A DNA stretch of 64,000 nucleotides from Chloroflexota bacterium (GCA_002722455.1 PBMB01000025.1:20625-84624); one strand, 5' to 3'. Shown: positions 42,451 through 51,250, counted from the first letter of the stretch. Notes: generated from the sequence alone by a model not told the origin. Translations and numbers: made by a program.

Positions 42451-43076
42451 TCTAATATAGAATTAATATCTTTAATATCCAAATCATCAAGATCAAGATT
42501 TTTCAAAATTTCGCTTTTTGAATATTTGATTTCATTACTTAACACCATATTTAAAGCAATTTCTTGAAGATATTCAGGATCGAATTTTGATATATTTATT
42601 TTTTCAAGCTCTTTGTGGATTTTTTGTAATTCGTCTTGAAGCTCATCTTCTTTTTTAAAATAACGTTTAATCTCAATATTGTTTCTTAATTCAGAACGTT
42701 TGTATTTCTTGTTTTTTTTCATTTTTTTGATTTTTAAAGATTGTTTAAATTTAACAAAAAAGTTATTTCTAGATAAAGCGTCTTCAAACATAAAGCCAAC
42801 AAACCTAAAAAAGAAAATAAAGATCGTTATAACAAAGATATCAAAAACATATACAGTAAATGGAGAAAGCTTTACATAATAAAAAAGAATATCAGGTCTG
42901 AAAAATAGTGAAAATATTAAATGTGATCCATAAACAAAAAAAAGAAAGTAGTATTTAAAATAATTAATACGATTATCAGTAGTGTTATTCTCAAACCTTT
43001 TTTTTGCTTTCAATAACTTATCTCTAATCTCAAATTGCTTTTCAAATAATGTTAAATATCGTTCTTCTTCACTCAT
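42435..43076 (-). CDS. Membrane protein B1 of a duplicated gene pair, 213 aa
   Basis: Starts MSEEERYLTLFEKQFEIRDK, has two hydrophobic segments (about 37-57 and 68-95) and a long charged C-terminal half ending in a helix pair. The protein at 44112-44723 shares the (S/R)EERY start, the two membrane helices and the line EYLQ-x6-(V/I)-x4-(I/L)-x-YSK. Hence B1 and B2 are paralogues. Function unknown; the convergent A1 gene is the likely partner. Confidence 0.78.
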   Translation of the reverse strand: MSEEERYLTLFEKQFEIRDKLLKAKKRFENNTTDNRINYFKYYFLFFVYGSHLIFSLFFRPDILFYYVKLSPFTVYVFDIFVITIFIFFFRFVGFMFEDALSRNNFFVKFKQSLKIKKMKKNKKYKRSELRNNIEIKRYFKKEDELQDELQKIHKELEKINISKFDPEYLQEIALNMVLSNEIKYSKSEILKNLDLDDLDIKDINSILEKEKP

Positions 43077-43190
43077 ATATCATTCCTATTTTTTTTAAAT
43101 ATAAAAAAAAACGAAAAAAGAATCAAGTAAAACTTGAGTTAAAAAAATAAATTGTTTATATTCGAAAAAAAACAAATGGAATTTACAAAA

Positions 43191-44084
43191 ATGAAAGCAA
43201 AATATTTACCAATTTTATTGTTGTCTTGCACGTTAGGTTTAAGTGGCATAGCTTCAATAGTTTCAGATAACAAACCTGAACAGAGAGGATTTGAGAATAC
43301 AGAATTGTTAAGTGAAAACTTCGATTATATATTTAATGAGTTTGGTATAGAGTATAGCCGCACTCCTGAAAGTTCGTTTAAAAATGGAGTAGTATTAAAC
43401 CTATCTGAAATTGAATTAGAAAAATTGGAAGAAACTGGTTTACATAATGTTTATAACGGAGATATATCAAAAATATATAAGTATAACATAAAAAAAGAAG
43501 GTTTTGGTGATTTATCAATTGCATTGTTTAATGACGAGAATAGAGAAAGATATTACATTGATAGAGTTTCATTTAGTTATAATACTTCGAATAAAAATTT
43601 AAATCTTGAAAAATTCAAAATAGATTCTTCAGAAAAAACCATAAAGAAAACAAAAGAAGGTTATCTAAGGGAAAGTCAACATTATGTTTCCAGCAAAAAT
43701 GCTGACGAGGAAATAGAAAAGACGTTAACTTATGATAATAATGGAATATATATCCAAGAGTTAGAGACAATAAAAGCAGAAGAAATCAAGAAAAGGAATG
43801 ATCTTTTGTTTGATGTTCTTTTTTTATTCCCTTTTATAACGATTTTGATAATTAAATTACCAAACCGAAGATTGTTAAGAGATCTAAATAAAGACGATTA
43901 TTCTATAAAAGAATCATATCAATGCTTATTATTAAAAACCAAAATAAAAAATATTATCTATAATTTAAAAACAAGAAATCAAAAAAGAAAAAATACAGAA
44001 ACACTAAAAGAAATAATAAGCCAAGAAAAAATAAAAACAAAAGAGCAAAAAGAAGAGAAAATTGTAAAAATTGAAAATGAATAA
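43191..44084 (+). CDS. Membrane protein A2 of a duplicated gene pair, 297 aa
   Basis: Paralogue of A1. N-terminal hydrophobic signal or anchor with a possible lipobox (ILLLSC, Cys13), external domain (SENFDYIFNEFGIEYSRTPE), second membrane helix (about 207-220, LFDVLFLFPFITILI) and a Lys-rich tail (KTKEQKEEKIVKIENE). Start set at 43191, as the earlier TTG at 43152 lacks a ribosome site. Converges on B2. Confidence 0.78.
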   Translation: MKAKYLPILLLSCTLGLSGIASIVSDNKPEQRGFENTELLSENFDYIFNEFGIEYSRTPESSFKNGVVLNLSEIELEKLEETGLHNVYNGDISKIYKYNIKKEGFGDLSIALFNDENRERYYIDRVSFSYNTSNKNLNLEKFKIDSSEKTIKKTKEGYLRESQHYVSSKNADEEIEKTLTYDNNGIYIQELETIKAEEIKKRNDLLFDVLFLFPFITILIIKLPNRRLLRDLNKDDYSIKESYQCLLLKTKIKNIIYNLKTRNQKRKNTETLKEIISQEKIKTKEQKEEKIVKIENE

Positions 44085-44109
44085 AAGCCCTAGCTGGGCT
44101 TTTATTTTT
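44083..44109. terminator. Bidirectional terminator between A2 and B2
   Basis: Stem AAAAGCCC/GGGCTTTT, loop TAGCT. Confidence 0.88.
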
Positions 44110-44111
44110 GA

Positions 44112-44723
44112 CTAAATATATTCTTTTAATACATATTGGTCTTCTTTTTTTAATTTTAAATTATTATAAAAATATTTTTTAGAATATGTAAGCTCTTTAT
44201 TTACAATTTTACGAATAATTGTTTTTTGTAAATATTCTTGATTTATTCCTTTTTTTTCAATTAATGAAATCTCTTCTTCAATAAGTTTGTAATTCTTTTT
44301 GTTTTTAATTAATTCATTTGTGGTTCTTTTTAATAAAATATTTTTCTTTAATTCAATTTTTTTATATGTAGAATTACGCCTCATAAAAAAAATCCTACAC
44401 TTCTGAGTTATTTTTTGGATTTTCTTGTGATTGATAATAAATAATAGAAATGTTTTAATTCCAGCTAGAAAAAAAGCTAATACTAAGACAATGAATGAAA
44501 TAAAGAACAAGCTTGAATATTGATTTTCGTTTAGTGTTCCTGATGATAAATCATTAAAGAAAAAAGAATAAGAAAAAAATGCGAATAATGCAAAAGTAAT
44601 TAAATAAGGAATAGTTTTTGGTTCAATGTTTTTTCTTTCAAATTCTTTAAAGATCTCGTCTTGTTCTTGTTTCTTTTTTTGAAGTTCTTCTATTAATTCA
44701 ATATATCTTTCTTCTCGTGTCAT
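44112..44723 (-). CDS. Membrane protein B2 of a duplicated gene pair, 203 aa
   Basis: Paralogue of B1: MTREERYIELIEELQKKKQE start, two membrane helices (about 36-55 and 72-96), basic region (KCRIFFMRRNSTYKKIELKK) and the line EYLQKTIIRKIVNKELTYSK. Both B proteins place most of their length in the cytoplasm. Function unknown. Confidence 0.78.
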   Translation of the reverse strand: MTREERYIELIEELQKKKQEQDEIFKEFERKNIEPKTIPYLITFALFAFFSYSFFFNDLSSGTLNENQYSSLFFISFIVLVLAFFLAGIKTFLLFIINHKKIQKITQKCRIFFMRRNSTYKKIELKKNILLKRTTNELIKNKKNYKLIEEEISLIEKKGINQEYLQKTIIRKIVNKELTYSKKYFYNNLKLKKEDQYVLKEYI

Positions 44724-44781
44724 TCTTTTGTCCTTAATAATAAGAATCCCGAATATAACTCAAGTTTTTTTAATAAACAAG

Positions 44782-44807
44782 AAAAAAGACTTCCATGCGG
44801 AAGTCTT
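44782..44807 (-). terminator. Terminator of the 44806-45492 gene
   Basis: Stem AAGACTTCC/GGAAGTCTT, loop ATGC, T-tract on the minus strand. Confidence 0.88.
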
Positions 44808-45492
44808 ATTTTGGACAAAGTGTTCTGAAATCACTTAATTGTTTGTTATGAATAGGTTTATATTTTTTATGAATATAGTCCCAGAAAGCAATAGGGGTAT
44901 CAAAATCATTGTATTTGGAATAATCTAACACAATTTCATTATACAACTCATTAACGCTCTTAAAATCGGTTACAAAGCCATTTGTGGCAACTTGCGCACC
45001 AAAGTTTGCAATTCTAATAGAGTGCCATAATGATTTCATAGAAACATTTAAGTCTAAATCATTTTCGACAATGATTTTCTTTTTAGCTTTAACATAACTA
45101 TTACTACAAATACCAGAAATAGAAGAACGTAAATTTAACAATATCAAAGAGTGTTGATTAAATATATCTAAAAGCTCATCTTTATAATCAAAAATAACCT
45201 GATCAGTGTTATGTTTTAACAACGAATAAATTTCCCAGAAACAGATATCTTCTTTTTCTATCATTTTAGAAAAAGTTTCAATGTCATAAAAAGAAAATTG
45301 ATATTCTTTATCTTCAACAACAACACTTTTCTGACCGTTATGATTTTGAGTAATAACAATCAAGTCATAATCTTCTGGTGTTTTATTTTTATATACGAAA
45401 GAACCATATGAAAAATAACCAAAAACAGAATCTGAAATATACTGTTCTAAATCTTCAATACTAATTCTGTTTAAAGTTCTGACTTCAAACAT
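44806..45492 (-). CDS. Nucleotidyltransferase-fold protein, 228 aa
   Basis: The N-terminal pattern FGYFSYGSFVYKNKTPEDYD (G30-S31 then D41-x-D43) is the pol-beta nucleotidyltransferase core, where the two Asp bind metal and the Gly-Ser binds the nucleotide triphosphate; the next strand (about 61-69, KEYQFSFYD) lacks an obvious third Asp except D69. The C-terminal half is helical, as in minimal and phage-type NTases. It could adenylylate a protein, RNA or small molecule; the target is unknown. Strong AAAGAGG ribosome site. Confidence 0.7.
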   Translation of the reverse strand: MFEVRTLNRISIEDLEQYISDSVFGYFSYGSFVYKNKTPEDYDLIVITQNHNGQKSVVVEDKEYQFSFYDIETFSKMIEKEDICFWEIYSLLKHNTDQVIFDYKDELLDIFNQHSLILLNLRSSISGICSNSYVKAKKKIIVENDLDLNVSMKSLWHSIRIANFGAQVATNGFVTDFKSVNELYNEIVLDYSKYNDFDTPIAFWDYIHKKYKPIHNKQLSDFRTLCPK

Positions 45493-45526
45493 AGTGACCT
45501 CTTTAATTGTTTTTAATTATCAAAAA

Positions 45527-45682
45527 TTATTTGGACGCATAAACAGTATCATCGGACATATGAGAGTAATCAACCTCTACTTTATTACCTGTAAGACAAG
45601 TAAGTTCGCCACGATGAAACGCTTCGATCATTGCTTCCAATCGTTTTATTGCTTTTTGTTCTTATGCTTGATTTAGTGTCAT
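45527..45682 (-). pseudogene. Small gene with one in-frame TAA (codon 7 of 52)
   Basis: AAAAGGAGAAA leads to ATG at 45682 and the frame MTLNQA, then TAA at 45662-45664, then EQKAIKRLEAMIEAFHRGEL, CLTGNKVEVDYSHM and DDTVYASK to a TAA at 45527. The frame is otherwise intact and has the strongest ribosome site in the area. As at 17662 the stop lies in CATAAGAA. It may be a nonsense mutation (CAA to TAA would restore Gln), a read-through site or a base error. An internal ATG could give a shorter product. Confidence 0.65.
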
Positions 45683-45741
45683 CGTTATTTCTCCTTTTAA
45701 GATATACAATATTATTGTACAAAAAAGAGATATAGAAAACA

Positions 45742-45772
45742 ATAAAAAAAGAGGCTAACTGCCTCTTTTTTT
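45742..45772 (-). terminator. Terminator of the 45755-45937 gene
   Basis: Stem AAAAAGAGGC/GCCTCTTTTT; the stop codon is in the loop (TAACT). Confidence 0.88.
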
Positions 45773-45937
45773 CTTTGAAATATTTTCAGCAATAGAAATG
45801 CCAAAAATTAGTAAAATCCAAGCCCCAAATGTAGCTAATGCAAAGGGAATGCCGATAGCCATAATTAAAACGACAACTGTTATTCCAACAATAGGATTTT
45901 TAATTGCATTAGAAAACAACTGATTTAACAATTTCAT
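45755..45937 (-). CDS. Small membrane protein, 60 aa
   Basis: A two-helix hydrophobic protein (about 16-34 and 37-50) with a basic C-terminus (ENISKKKRGS). A GGAG lies somewhat far (13 bases) upstream. Role unknown; it is too short for a family call. Confidence 0.65.
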   Translation of the reverse strand: MKLLNQLFSNAIKNPIVGITVVVLIMAIGIPFALATFGAWILLIFGISIAENISKKKRGS

Positions 45938-46005
45938 TATTTAACAAAACTCCGTTGTGAATACTTATTTTATTTTAAAGTAAAAACAATTTTAAATCAA
46001 GTTAT

Positions 46006-47151
46006 TTAATCTACAAAACAAGCGTTGGCACTAAGTTTAATGAATCCAGAATCCATAATAATGTCATGTGCTTTTTTCATTTTTTGAAGTTCTTTTTCTC
46101 TACTGTCGATATTAAAATCTTCAATTAATCTAATTGCTTTTCTCAGTGGTGCAGCATAAATATCATTGTTCTTTTTAATGTCTTTTCTGATAAGATTCAT
46201 TTGCGTATCAACAACAGACTCACCAAACAAAGCAACAGATTGGTCAAACTCTTTGGACAAACCCTTAAAGTCAAGCAATAGTGTCAAAAAGTTTTTAGCA
46301 GAGTCAATGCGTGACTCTTTAAGTAATCGACCTTTTTTGGAAACTACCGAAAGAGATTTGGTTAATGAATCAATTAAAATAGAATATTCTTTAAGCATCC
46401 AAATTTTAGCATCACCGTCTCGAAGTTGTGAAGCAAATAATCGATGGAGATTATTTTTAAGATAAATCTTATTAAGAACAGAAAGGGTTTTACAAGCAGA
46501 ATTTGCAATTGCGTCATTCGAGCCTTGCTCCAAAGCTTCGGTATTCTTTTTCGCTAGTTCTAAAAGTTGATTTCTTTGTTGAATCATGTTGTTTGCATTA
46601 GAAAGCATTAATGCACCATCCATTGGATGAAAATCTAATGAAGAAAAAACAAAGCCATTGGTGTCTTTACGTTCGTTCAATTTATCAACAACACGATGAA
46701 TGGCTTCGTTAGATTGACCTTTGATTTTTCTTTTTGCTTTTCTGCCGTTTGTCTTGATTTTTTTTCTTTCACGTAGTTCAAGTGGAGAAAGTTTTGAAGT
46801 TTCTTGCAGGTTATGACTTTCACGAATCATTTGACGTTTAAATGAATTAGACATAAAAGAAGACATAGGGTTTAACAGGTCAATGATAGTAATAATGAAA
46901 TTACGAGTTTTACCATTTCTTTGAGTGCGCTGCTCGACAATAAGATACATACCTGCTTTTGTTTTAAAAAACTTGATATTGTCTTTTTTTGATTTTTTAA
47001 TAGTCTTATATGCTTTAGTGTTTTTCAGATCATAGATCTCTTCACTAGAACAATTTGTTACCGTTTCAAAGTCTTTTACGAGATTAACTCGTGGAAAAAA
47101 TTCAGATTTACGCTCTTTTGCATGGTTGGTCATTACATAAGGTTTAATCAT
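46006..47151 (-). CDS. Hypothetical basic protein, 381 aa
   Basis: Unrecognised. N-terminal part (1-100) has strand-helix elements (AYKTIKKSKKDNIKFFKTKA, GMYLIVEQRTQRNGKTRNFI). A basic linker follows (ERKKIKTNGRKAKRKIKGQS), then a helical C-terminal domain (160-381, e.g. NMIQQRNQLLELAKKNTEAL). The basic linker suggests nucleic-acid contact (inference). Ribosome site GAGAA. Confidence 0.78.
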   Translation of the reverse strand: MIKPYVMTNHAKERKSEFFPRVNLVKDFETVTNCSSEEIYDLKNTKAYKTIKKSKKDNIKFFKTKAGMYLIVEQRTQRNGKTRNFIITIIDLLNPMSSFMSNSFKRQMIRESHNLQETSKLSPLELRERKKIKTNGRKAKRKIKGQSNEAIHRVVDKLNERKDTNGFVFSSLDFHPMDGALMLSNANNMIQQRNQLLELAKKNTEALEQGSNDAIANSACKTLSVLNKIYLKNNLHRLFASQLRDGDAKIWMLKEYSILIDSLTKSLSVVSKKGRLLKESRIDSAKNFLTLLLDFKGLSKEFDQSVALFGESVVDTQMNLIRKDIKKNNDIYAAPLRKAIRLIEDFNIDSREKELQKMKKAHDIIMDSGFIKLSANACFVD

Positions 47152-47240
47152 TTTTTTGTTCTCGAATTAGTTAATTTGATAGAATAATTATAGCCTATAA
47201 GAATAGCTTATTCAACACTTTTAACTTCCATTTTAAAAAG

Positions 47241-47264
47241 AAAAAGTGCCTGTAAAGGCACTTT
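47241..47264 (-). terminator. Terminator of the 47283-48431 operon
   Basis: Stem AAAGTGCCT/AGGCACTTT with a GTAA loop; only a short A/T tail. Confidence 0.75.
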
Positions 47265-47282
47265 AAATCAATATATTAAAAG

Positions 47283-47531
47283 TTACAAATCAACTTCGTT
47301 AATTTCCTTATGCTTTTCATTTTCAAGCCAACCTAAGACACATGTAACAGTAGCAGATAAGAAAACTAAAGGAATCCAAACTTTTACAAAAAGAGATTTC
47401 ATTGCAAGACTTTCAAGTTCTGAAAGATAGACAGAACCAAAGAACATAATTGCAATACCAACAAATGTAGAAAAACTGACACCAAATTTCAGGTCTTCAA
47501 GTTCTAATTTAAGTAACAGTTTATTTTTCAT
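47283..47531 (-). CDS. Small membrane protein, 82 aa
   Basis: Two hydrophobic helices (about 18-36 and 49-68) with a charged N-terminus (KLELEDLKF) and a C-terminus ENEKHKEINEVDL. Second gene of an operon, nine bases after the 47541 gene. Ribosome site AAAGG. Function unknown. Confidence 0.75.
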   Translation of the reverse strand: MKNKLLLKLELEDLKFGVSFSTFVGIAIMFFGSVYLSELESLAMKSLFVKVWIPLVFLSATVTCVLGWLENEKHKEINEVDL

Positions 47532-47540
47532 AACAAGCCT

Positions 47541-48431
47541 TTAGCAGTTAAAGTGAGAATGAGTGTTATATGGATAATACAAACTTTTGATTGCATTGTC
47601 TACAGCGTCTTCAAATTCTTGTGAACCAACATATTCAATAAAATTGTCATAGTGTTTGGTCGCTTTATCGTTTGGTTCTGTCACAACAATTCTTGGGTTT
47701 TGTGGAACATTTTTTTCCACTTCTGGTGCATGTTCATAAGTTCGCTTTTCAACTTCAAATTGAATATCCATTGTCGCTTCTGTCCATTTTCCACGTTTTG
47801 TGTTTTTAAAAACAAAAGACATGGAATCTCCGTTTAAAAGTCCGTCACAAATAAAGCCTTTCTTTGCAAGCTCAGATTCTAAATAATTAACAGCAATGAT
47901 TTGACCTGCTTTATTGCCTTCTTCAATGGCAACACTTAAAAAATCTTTTGGGTGGCTAAGTAATGCTTTTGTAACATCAATGTTTTCATTAACAATTCGT
48001 TCGTTGTTAAATGGATAGTTAAGTTCATTAATCCAAGATTTAAAGAAACCGTTGTTGTATAAAGTTTCAAGTTCTGTCCAGAAATCATTTACATAAGTCG
48101 GTAAGCGAGAACCAAAATGAGTTCTTAAAGAATCATTTGAATCAACAAAGAACCAACGAGAATATTCTTCACGAGAAATATGAGTATGTTCTGCTTTTAG
48201 CCAGATATAAGTATCAACATATTCCCAAGAATTTTCTTTTTTGTTAAATAGTCTGAATGTAATAGATTTCGAATCAACTCTAACCTCAAAGTTAAAACCT
48301 TTCTTTGATAAAAGTGATTGAAGTTGTGCAATCAAAGCTTGCATTTTCGCATTTCGAACAGAATAAAAAACATAGCCGTTTGCTTTGCCTTCTGGAATAT
48401 TTTTTTCAAAACCTTCGTATCTAAATCGCAT
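47541..48431 (-). CDS. Hypothetical protein with internal duplication, 296 aa
   Basis: Unrecognised. Two halves share a module: LLSKKGFNFEVRVDSKSITF and ELAKKGFICDGLLNGDSMSF, each followed by a basic loop and W-x-(Y/E)-(V/A). This is probably an ancient internal repeat of a beta-alpha unit. Trp/Tyr-rich between (YSRWFFVDSNDSLRTHFGSR). Strong TAGGAGA ribosome site. First gene of an operon with a small membrane protein. Confidence 0.78.
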   Translation of the reverse strand: MRFRYEGFEKNIPEGKANGYVFYSVRNAKMQALIAQLQSLLSKKGFNFEVRVDSKSITFRLFNKKENSWEYVDTYIWLKAEHTHISREEYSRWFFVDSNDSLRTHFGSRLPTYVNDFWTELETLYNNGFFKSWINELNYPFNNERIVNENIDVTKALLSHPKDFLSVAIEEGNKAGQIIAVNYLESELAKKGFICDGLLNGDSMSFVFKNTKRGKWTEATMDIQFEVEKRTYEHAPEVEKNVPQNPRIVVTEPNDKATKHYDNFIEYVGSQEFEDAVDNAIKSLYYPYNTHSHFNC

Positions 48432-48545
48432 TTAACATCTCCTAACGTGTGGGGTAATTATAGCAAAAAAAGCCTTTTAAAACAAGAACACTTGAAATTA
48501 ATTTAAAATAATGTAGAATACATTAAGTAAAAAAATGAGGTAAAA

Positions 48546-48848
48546 ATGTTTATAAATGTAGGGAAAGAATACGGTGAAAATTTATGTACAATGGAGAAGG
48601 GTAGGGAGCTGTATGAAGTCTTAAAATCGTGTTTCGAAAAAGAAGATCAAATTACATTAGATTTCAGTGATACAAAGTTAATTACAAGTCATTTTTTCAA
48701 TGCAAGTATTTCATGTCTAATTAAAGATTATGATATCAAGACAATTCAAAAAAAATTGGACGTAATGAACATACCTGACTATGCGAAACAACTTTTAAAT
48801 ATTTCTATTGGAAACGCAATTGAATTTTACAAAAAAAACAAAAATTAA
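48546..48848 (+). CDS. STAS-like (DUF4325-type) protein, 100 aa
   Basis: The line ITLDFSDTKLITSHFFNASI has the strand, turn and helix start of the STAS-like domain, in which a conserved hydrophobic strand ending in D-F is followed by S/T-F and a helix. In related proteins this domain accompanies histidine-kinase or anti-sigma partners. No such partner gene is adjacent. Ribosome site GAGG. Medium certainty. Confidence 0.6.
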   Translation: MFINVGKEYGENLCTMEKGRELYEVLKSCFEKEDQITLDFSDTKLITSHFFNASISCLIKDYDIKTIQKKLDVMNIPDYAKQLLNISIGNAIEFYKKNKN

Positions 48849-48851
48849 AAC

Positions 48852-48881
48852 AAAAAAAAGCGGATTTCAATCCGCTTTTTT
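48852..48881. terminator. Bidirectional terminator
   Basis: A 12-bp stem AAAAAGCGGATT/AATCCGCTTTTT with a TC loop. Shared by the STAS-like gene and the minus-strand gene at 48888. Confidence 0.9.
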
Positions 48882-48887
48882 ATTTTG

Positions 48888-49343
48888 TTATTTTATTGGT
48901 TTGTTAGGATAGAATTTATCACCAGAACCATTATCATGAATGTTACCTAGCTCTGAATAATCCCAGACTCCGTCCATGACATATTTGCTCTTATCTAAAC
49001 ATTCAACTTCTAATGTTTTAAAATCGCTTGTCCATTTAATAAGTCGTGCTCGACCTGCAACAAAAGCATCATAATCATGAGCATAATACTCACCTTGCAC
49101 CCAACGAGTATTTGGTTTTGTTAAAATTGTAAATTCAATAATTTTGGCACGAGGGCGTTCTCGAACTAAATGTTTTTGGATATCTTCAAGTGTTAATTCT
49201 GATTGAAGTCTTTTTATTTCTTTAACTTTATCAATTTTACCACCAGTAACATTGAAGTAAGTGTTTAGAATTTTAGTTTTTTCATCAACACCATCGTCAA
49301 GGAGTTTAGGTTCAGTGAATTTTGCTAAGATAAAAAATTTCAT
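48888..49343 (-). CDS. Hypothetical protein, 151 aa
   Basis: Unrecognised. A strand-helix N-terminus (MKFFILAKFTEPK), a helix rich in Glu/Lys and a C-terminal part with Trp, Tyr and Asp (YYAHDYDAFVAGRARLIKWT). Strong AAAGAGG ribosome site. Single-gene unit. Confidence 0.75.
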   Translation of the reverse strand: MKFFILAKFTEPKLLDDGVDEKTKILNTYFNVTGGKIDKVKEIKRLQSELTLEDIQKHLVRERPRAKIIEFTILTKPNTRWVQGEYYAHDYDAFVAGRARLIKWTSDFKTLEVECLDKSKYVMDGVWDYSELGNIHDNGSGDKFYPNKPIK

Positions 49344-49402
49344 TGTGTGTGCCTCTTTTGTGTGTGTGGTGTAATTATATATAAAATAGAGACTAAAAGC
49401 AA

Positions 49403-49597
49403 TTATTTTTTAAAATTCTTTGCTTTTTCAAGTTCTTCTTCAAGAAACAGTATGTATTCACACATAACTTCTGCAGTTTTTGACGAACGCCAAGATTCAG
49501 ATTCTCGATTATCTCGATATGCGTTAAGAACAGGCATCAATGGAAGATTGCCTTCTTCCATTGATTTGCGCCATTTTTTTCTTTCTTCGACCAACAT
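49403..49597 (-). CDS. Hypothetical protein, 64 aa
   Basis: Last gene of a three-gene operon; its ATG is three bases after the stop of 49601-49891 with no clear ribosome site, so translation is probably coupled. Arg/Glu/Ser-rich and helical (MLVEERKKWRKSMEEGNLPL). Unrecognised. Confidence 0.65.
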   Translation of the reverse strand: MLVEERKKWRKSMEEGNLPLMPVLNAYRDNRESESWRSSKTAEVMCEYILFLEEELEKAKNFKK

Positions 49598-49600
49598 AAT

Positions 49601-49891
49601 TTAATTATTTTTCATCATGTAGTATTCACCAGTAGCAAGAGAATCAAGCATTTGTTTTCGTGATACAATATTTTCTTTGCCATTTTTAACAAAGATATAG
49701 TGTTTAACTTCATTTTTAACCAGTTTAATACTAACGTCGATAACCTCTTCGTGATCGGGAGTGTATTTCAATGGAATAACAGTAGAGTTGGCTGTTAAGC
49801 TATTGACTAGTTTTTTAGCAAGAGAGTAGTTGATAGAAACATGATGTCTAATAACTCTCCTAACCTCTTTTGGTAAATGTGTTGTAATCAT
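49601..49891 (-). CDS. Hypothetical basic protein, 96 aa
   Basis: Middle gene of the operon. Helical basic N-terminus (HLPKEVRRVIRHHVSINYSL) and a strand-rich centre (EEVIDVSIKLVKNEVKHYIF). Ribosome site TTGGAG. Function unknown. Confidence 0.75.
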   Translation of the reverse strand: MITTHLPKEVRRVIRHHVSINYSLAKKLVNSLTANSTVIPLKYTPDHEEVIDVSIKLVKNEVKHYIFVKNGKENIVSRKQMLDSLATGEYYMMKNN

Positions 49892-49912
49892 AATAGAATC
49901 TCCAAGAATAAT

Positions 49913-50794
49913 TTATTTGTCAGATAATAATTGGTTAATGATGTGACAATAACGATAAGGAATACGTTCTTCTTTTAAGATCGCTTCTGCTTCATCAGGG
50001 GCTTCTTTTTTTGTCGTAATCCAATCTGTTTCTTCGTTTTCTTGTTTTTGAATAAGATTTTCCAAATCATATTCTGCTTCTTTGTCTTTACGCAGTTGTT
50101 CTAAATTTTCTTTTGCTTTTGCCAATTCTTTTTCAAGTCGGTCTACTTCTTCACGTTCAGTGGATTTCTTAACTTCACGATTGATTTTTGTTCGAGTAGT
50201 TTTAACCTTATTTTTAGCAGCGATAAAAGATTTTTTTTGTTTCTGAATATTAGTGCTTAGATTAGTTAACAATTCTTCTGCACGTTTTTCAATAATAGTT
50301 TCATTTTTCGGATCAAGAGAAAAGAAAATAAAGTCAAATACAACAGAAATTTCTTTAATGTTAAGTTTTCGACCAACCTTTTCTTTCTTCTCTCGCAGGT
50401 GAAGTTTTAATTCACGAAATTTCGATTTCGCTTCTTCCAATTTAAATGGAGGAGAATAAATAAGTTGTTTATTTTTTTTCTCGATATTTAGGCAATAAGT
50501 GAATTGAATTGTTTGTTCTTCAATAGGGAGTTTAACCTGTTTTTCATAGCCAACAGATTCATCAATAAAATTAAAACTTAATCCGATAGTCGATTTAATA
50601 CGACCAGAAGAGATCTGATAGAGATATACAGCAGAAGCTTGAATGGCTTTGTTTTCTACATGATAGTGATGACCAATGTAGTATTCACTCCAATTTCTAC
50701 GAGAAAAGTTAACTCGCTTGCCTAATTCAAGAATATCTTCTAGTTGGTTAATATGTTCTTTTAATCGTTCTGTGATAAGTGATTGTTTTTGCAT
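49913..50794 (-). CDS. Coiled-coil protein, paralogue of 8093-8971, 293 aa
   Basis: Start at 50794 (TAGAGAA upstream) gives a length nearly equal to its paralogue at 8093-8971; the extra upstream open stretch overlaps the terminator hairpin of the previous gene and is rejected. N-terminal globular part, a central coiled coil (EVDRLEKELAKAKENLEQLR) and the end YCHIINQLLSDK. First gene of an operon with 49601 and 49403. Role unknown. Confidence 0.8.
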   Translation of the reverse strand: MQKQSLITERLKEHINQLEDILELGKRVNFSRRNWSEYYIGHHYHVENKAIQASAVYLYQISSGRIKSTIGLSFNFIDESVGYEKQVKLPIEEQTIQFTYCLNIEKKNKQLIYSPPFKLEEAKSKFRELKLHLREKKEKVGRKLNIKEISVVFDFIFFSLDPKNETIIEKRAEELLTNLSTNIQKQKKSFIAAKNKVKTTRTKINREVKKSTEREEVDRLEKELAKAKENLEQLRKDKEAEYDLENLIQKQENEETDWITTKKEAPDEAEAILKEERIPYRYCHIINQLLSDK

Positions 50795-50860
50795 ATATCT
50801 ATTCTCTAAATGAGTTCTAATTAATAGAGATATTTTATCAAGAATTGATTCTAGAGTAAA

Positions 50861-50901
50861 GAAAAAAAAGAAGACTACCTTACGAAAAAGTAGTCTCTTC
50901 A
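50861..50901 (-). terminator. Terminator of the 51014-51250 gene
   Basis: Minus strand: GAAGAGACTAC, a loop, GTAGTCTTC, then eight T. It overlaps the open but unused upstream part of the next frame. Confidence 0.8.
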
Positions 50902-51013
50902 AACGAAATGTTAAAAGTAATAAGTTTATTACGGTAACAATTACAAATTAACATTAAAATATTTTTAATCAAATTATTTTTAACTAAAAAACAAATAAAA
51001 AGTTAAAAATATG

Positions 51014-51250
51014 TTATTGCATTAATGGCAATTTGAAAAAATCTGTAAACGCTTTTCGTGCGGTTAAAACATTTTGTTCTAAAACATATAAATATGCAAC
51101 CTCTCTCATGTCTCCTTCGTCCATTTCTGCCTTGAAACTTTTATGCATTTCTTCTGCAATCTTGATATTTTCCTTTAAATTGGATTCCATGTTATGAAGT
51201 TCGTCTTGGAACGTTTTGTAAGTAATTGCTCCATTGGTTCGTTCTAACAT
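51014..51250 (-). CDS. Hypothetical helical protein, 78 aa
   Basis: Start at 51250 follows AGAGGA; an open 20-codon hydrophobic stretch upstream is not used. The product is a charged helix (MESNLKENIKIAEEMHKSFK) ending KAFTDFFKLPLMQ. Unrecognised. Confidence 0.72.
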   Translation of the reverse strand: MLERTNGAITYKTFQDELHNMESNLKENIKIAEEMHKSFKAEMDEGDMREVAYLYVLEQNVLTARKAFTDFFKLPLMQ

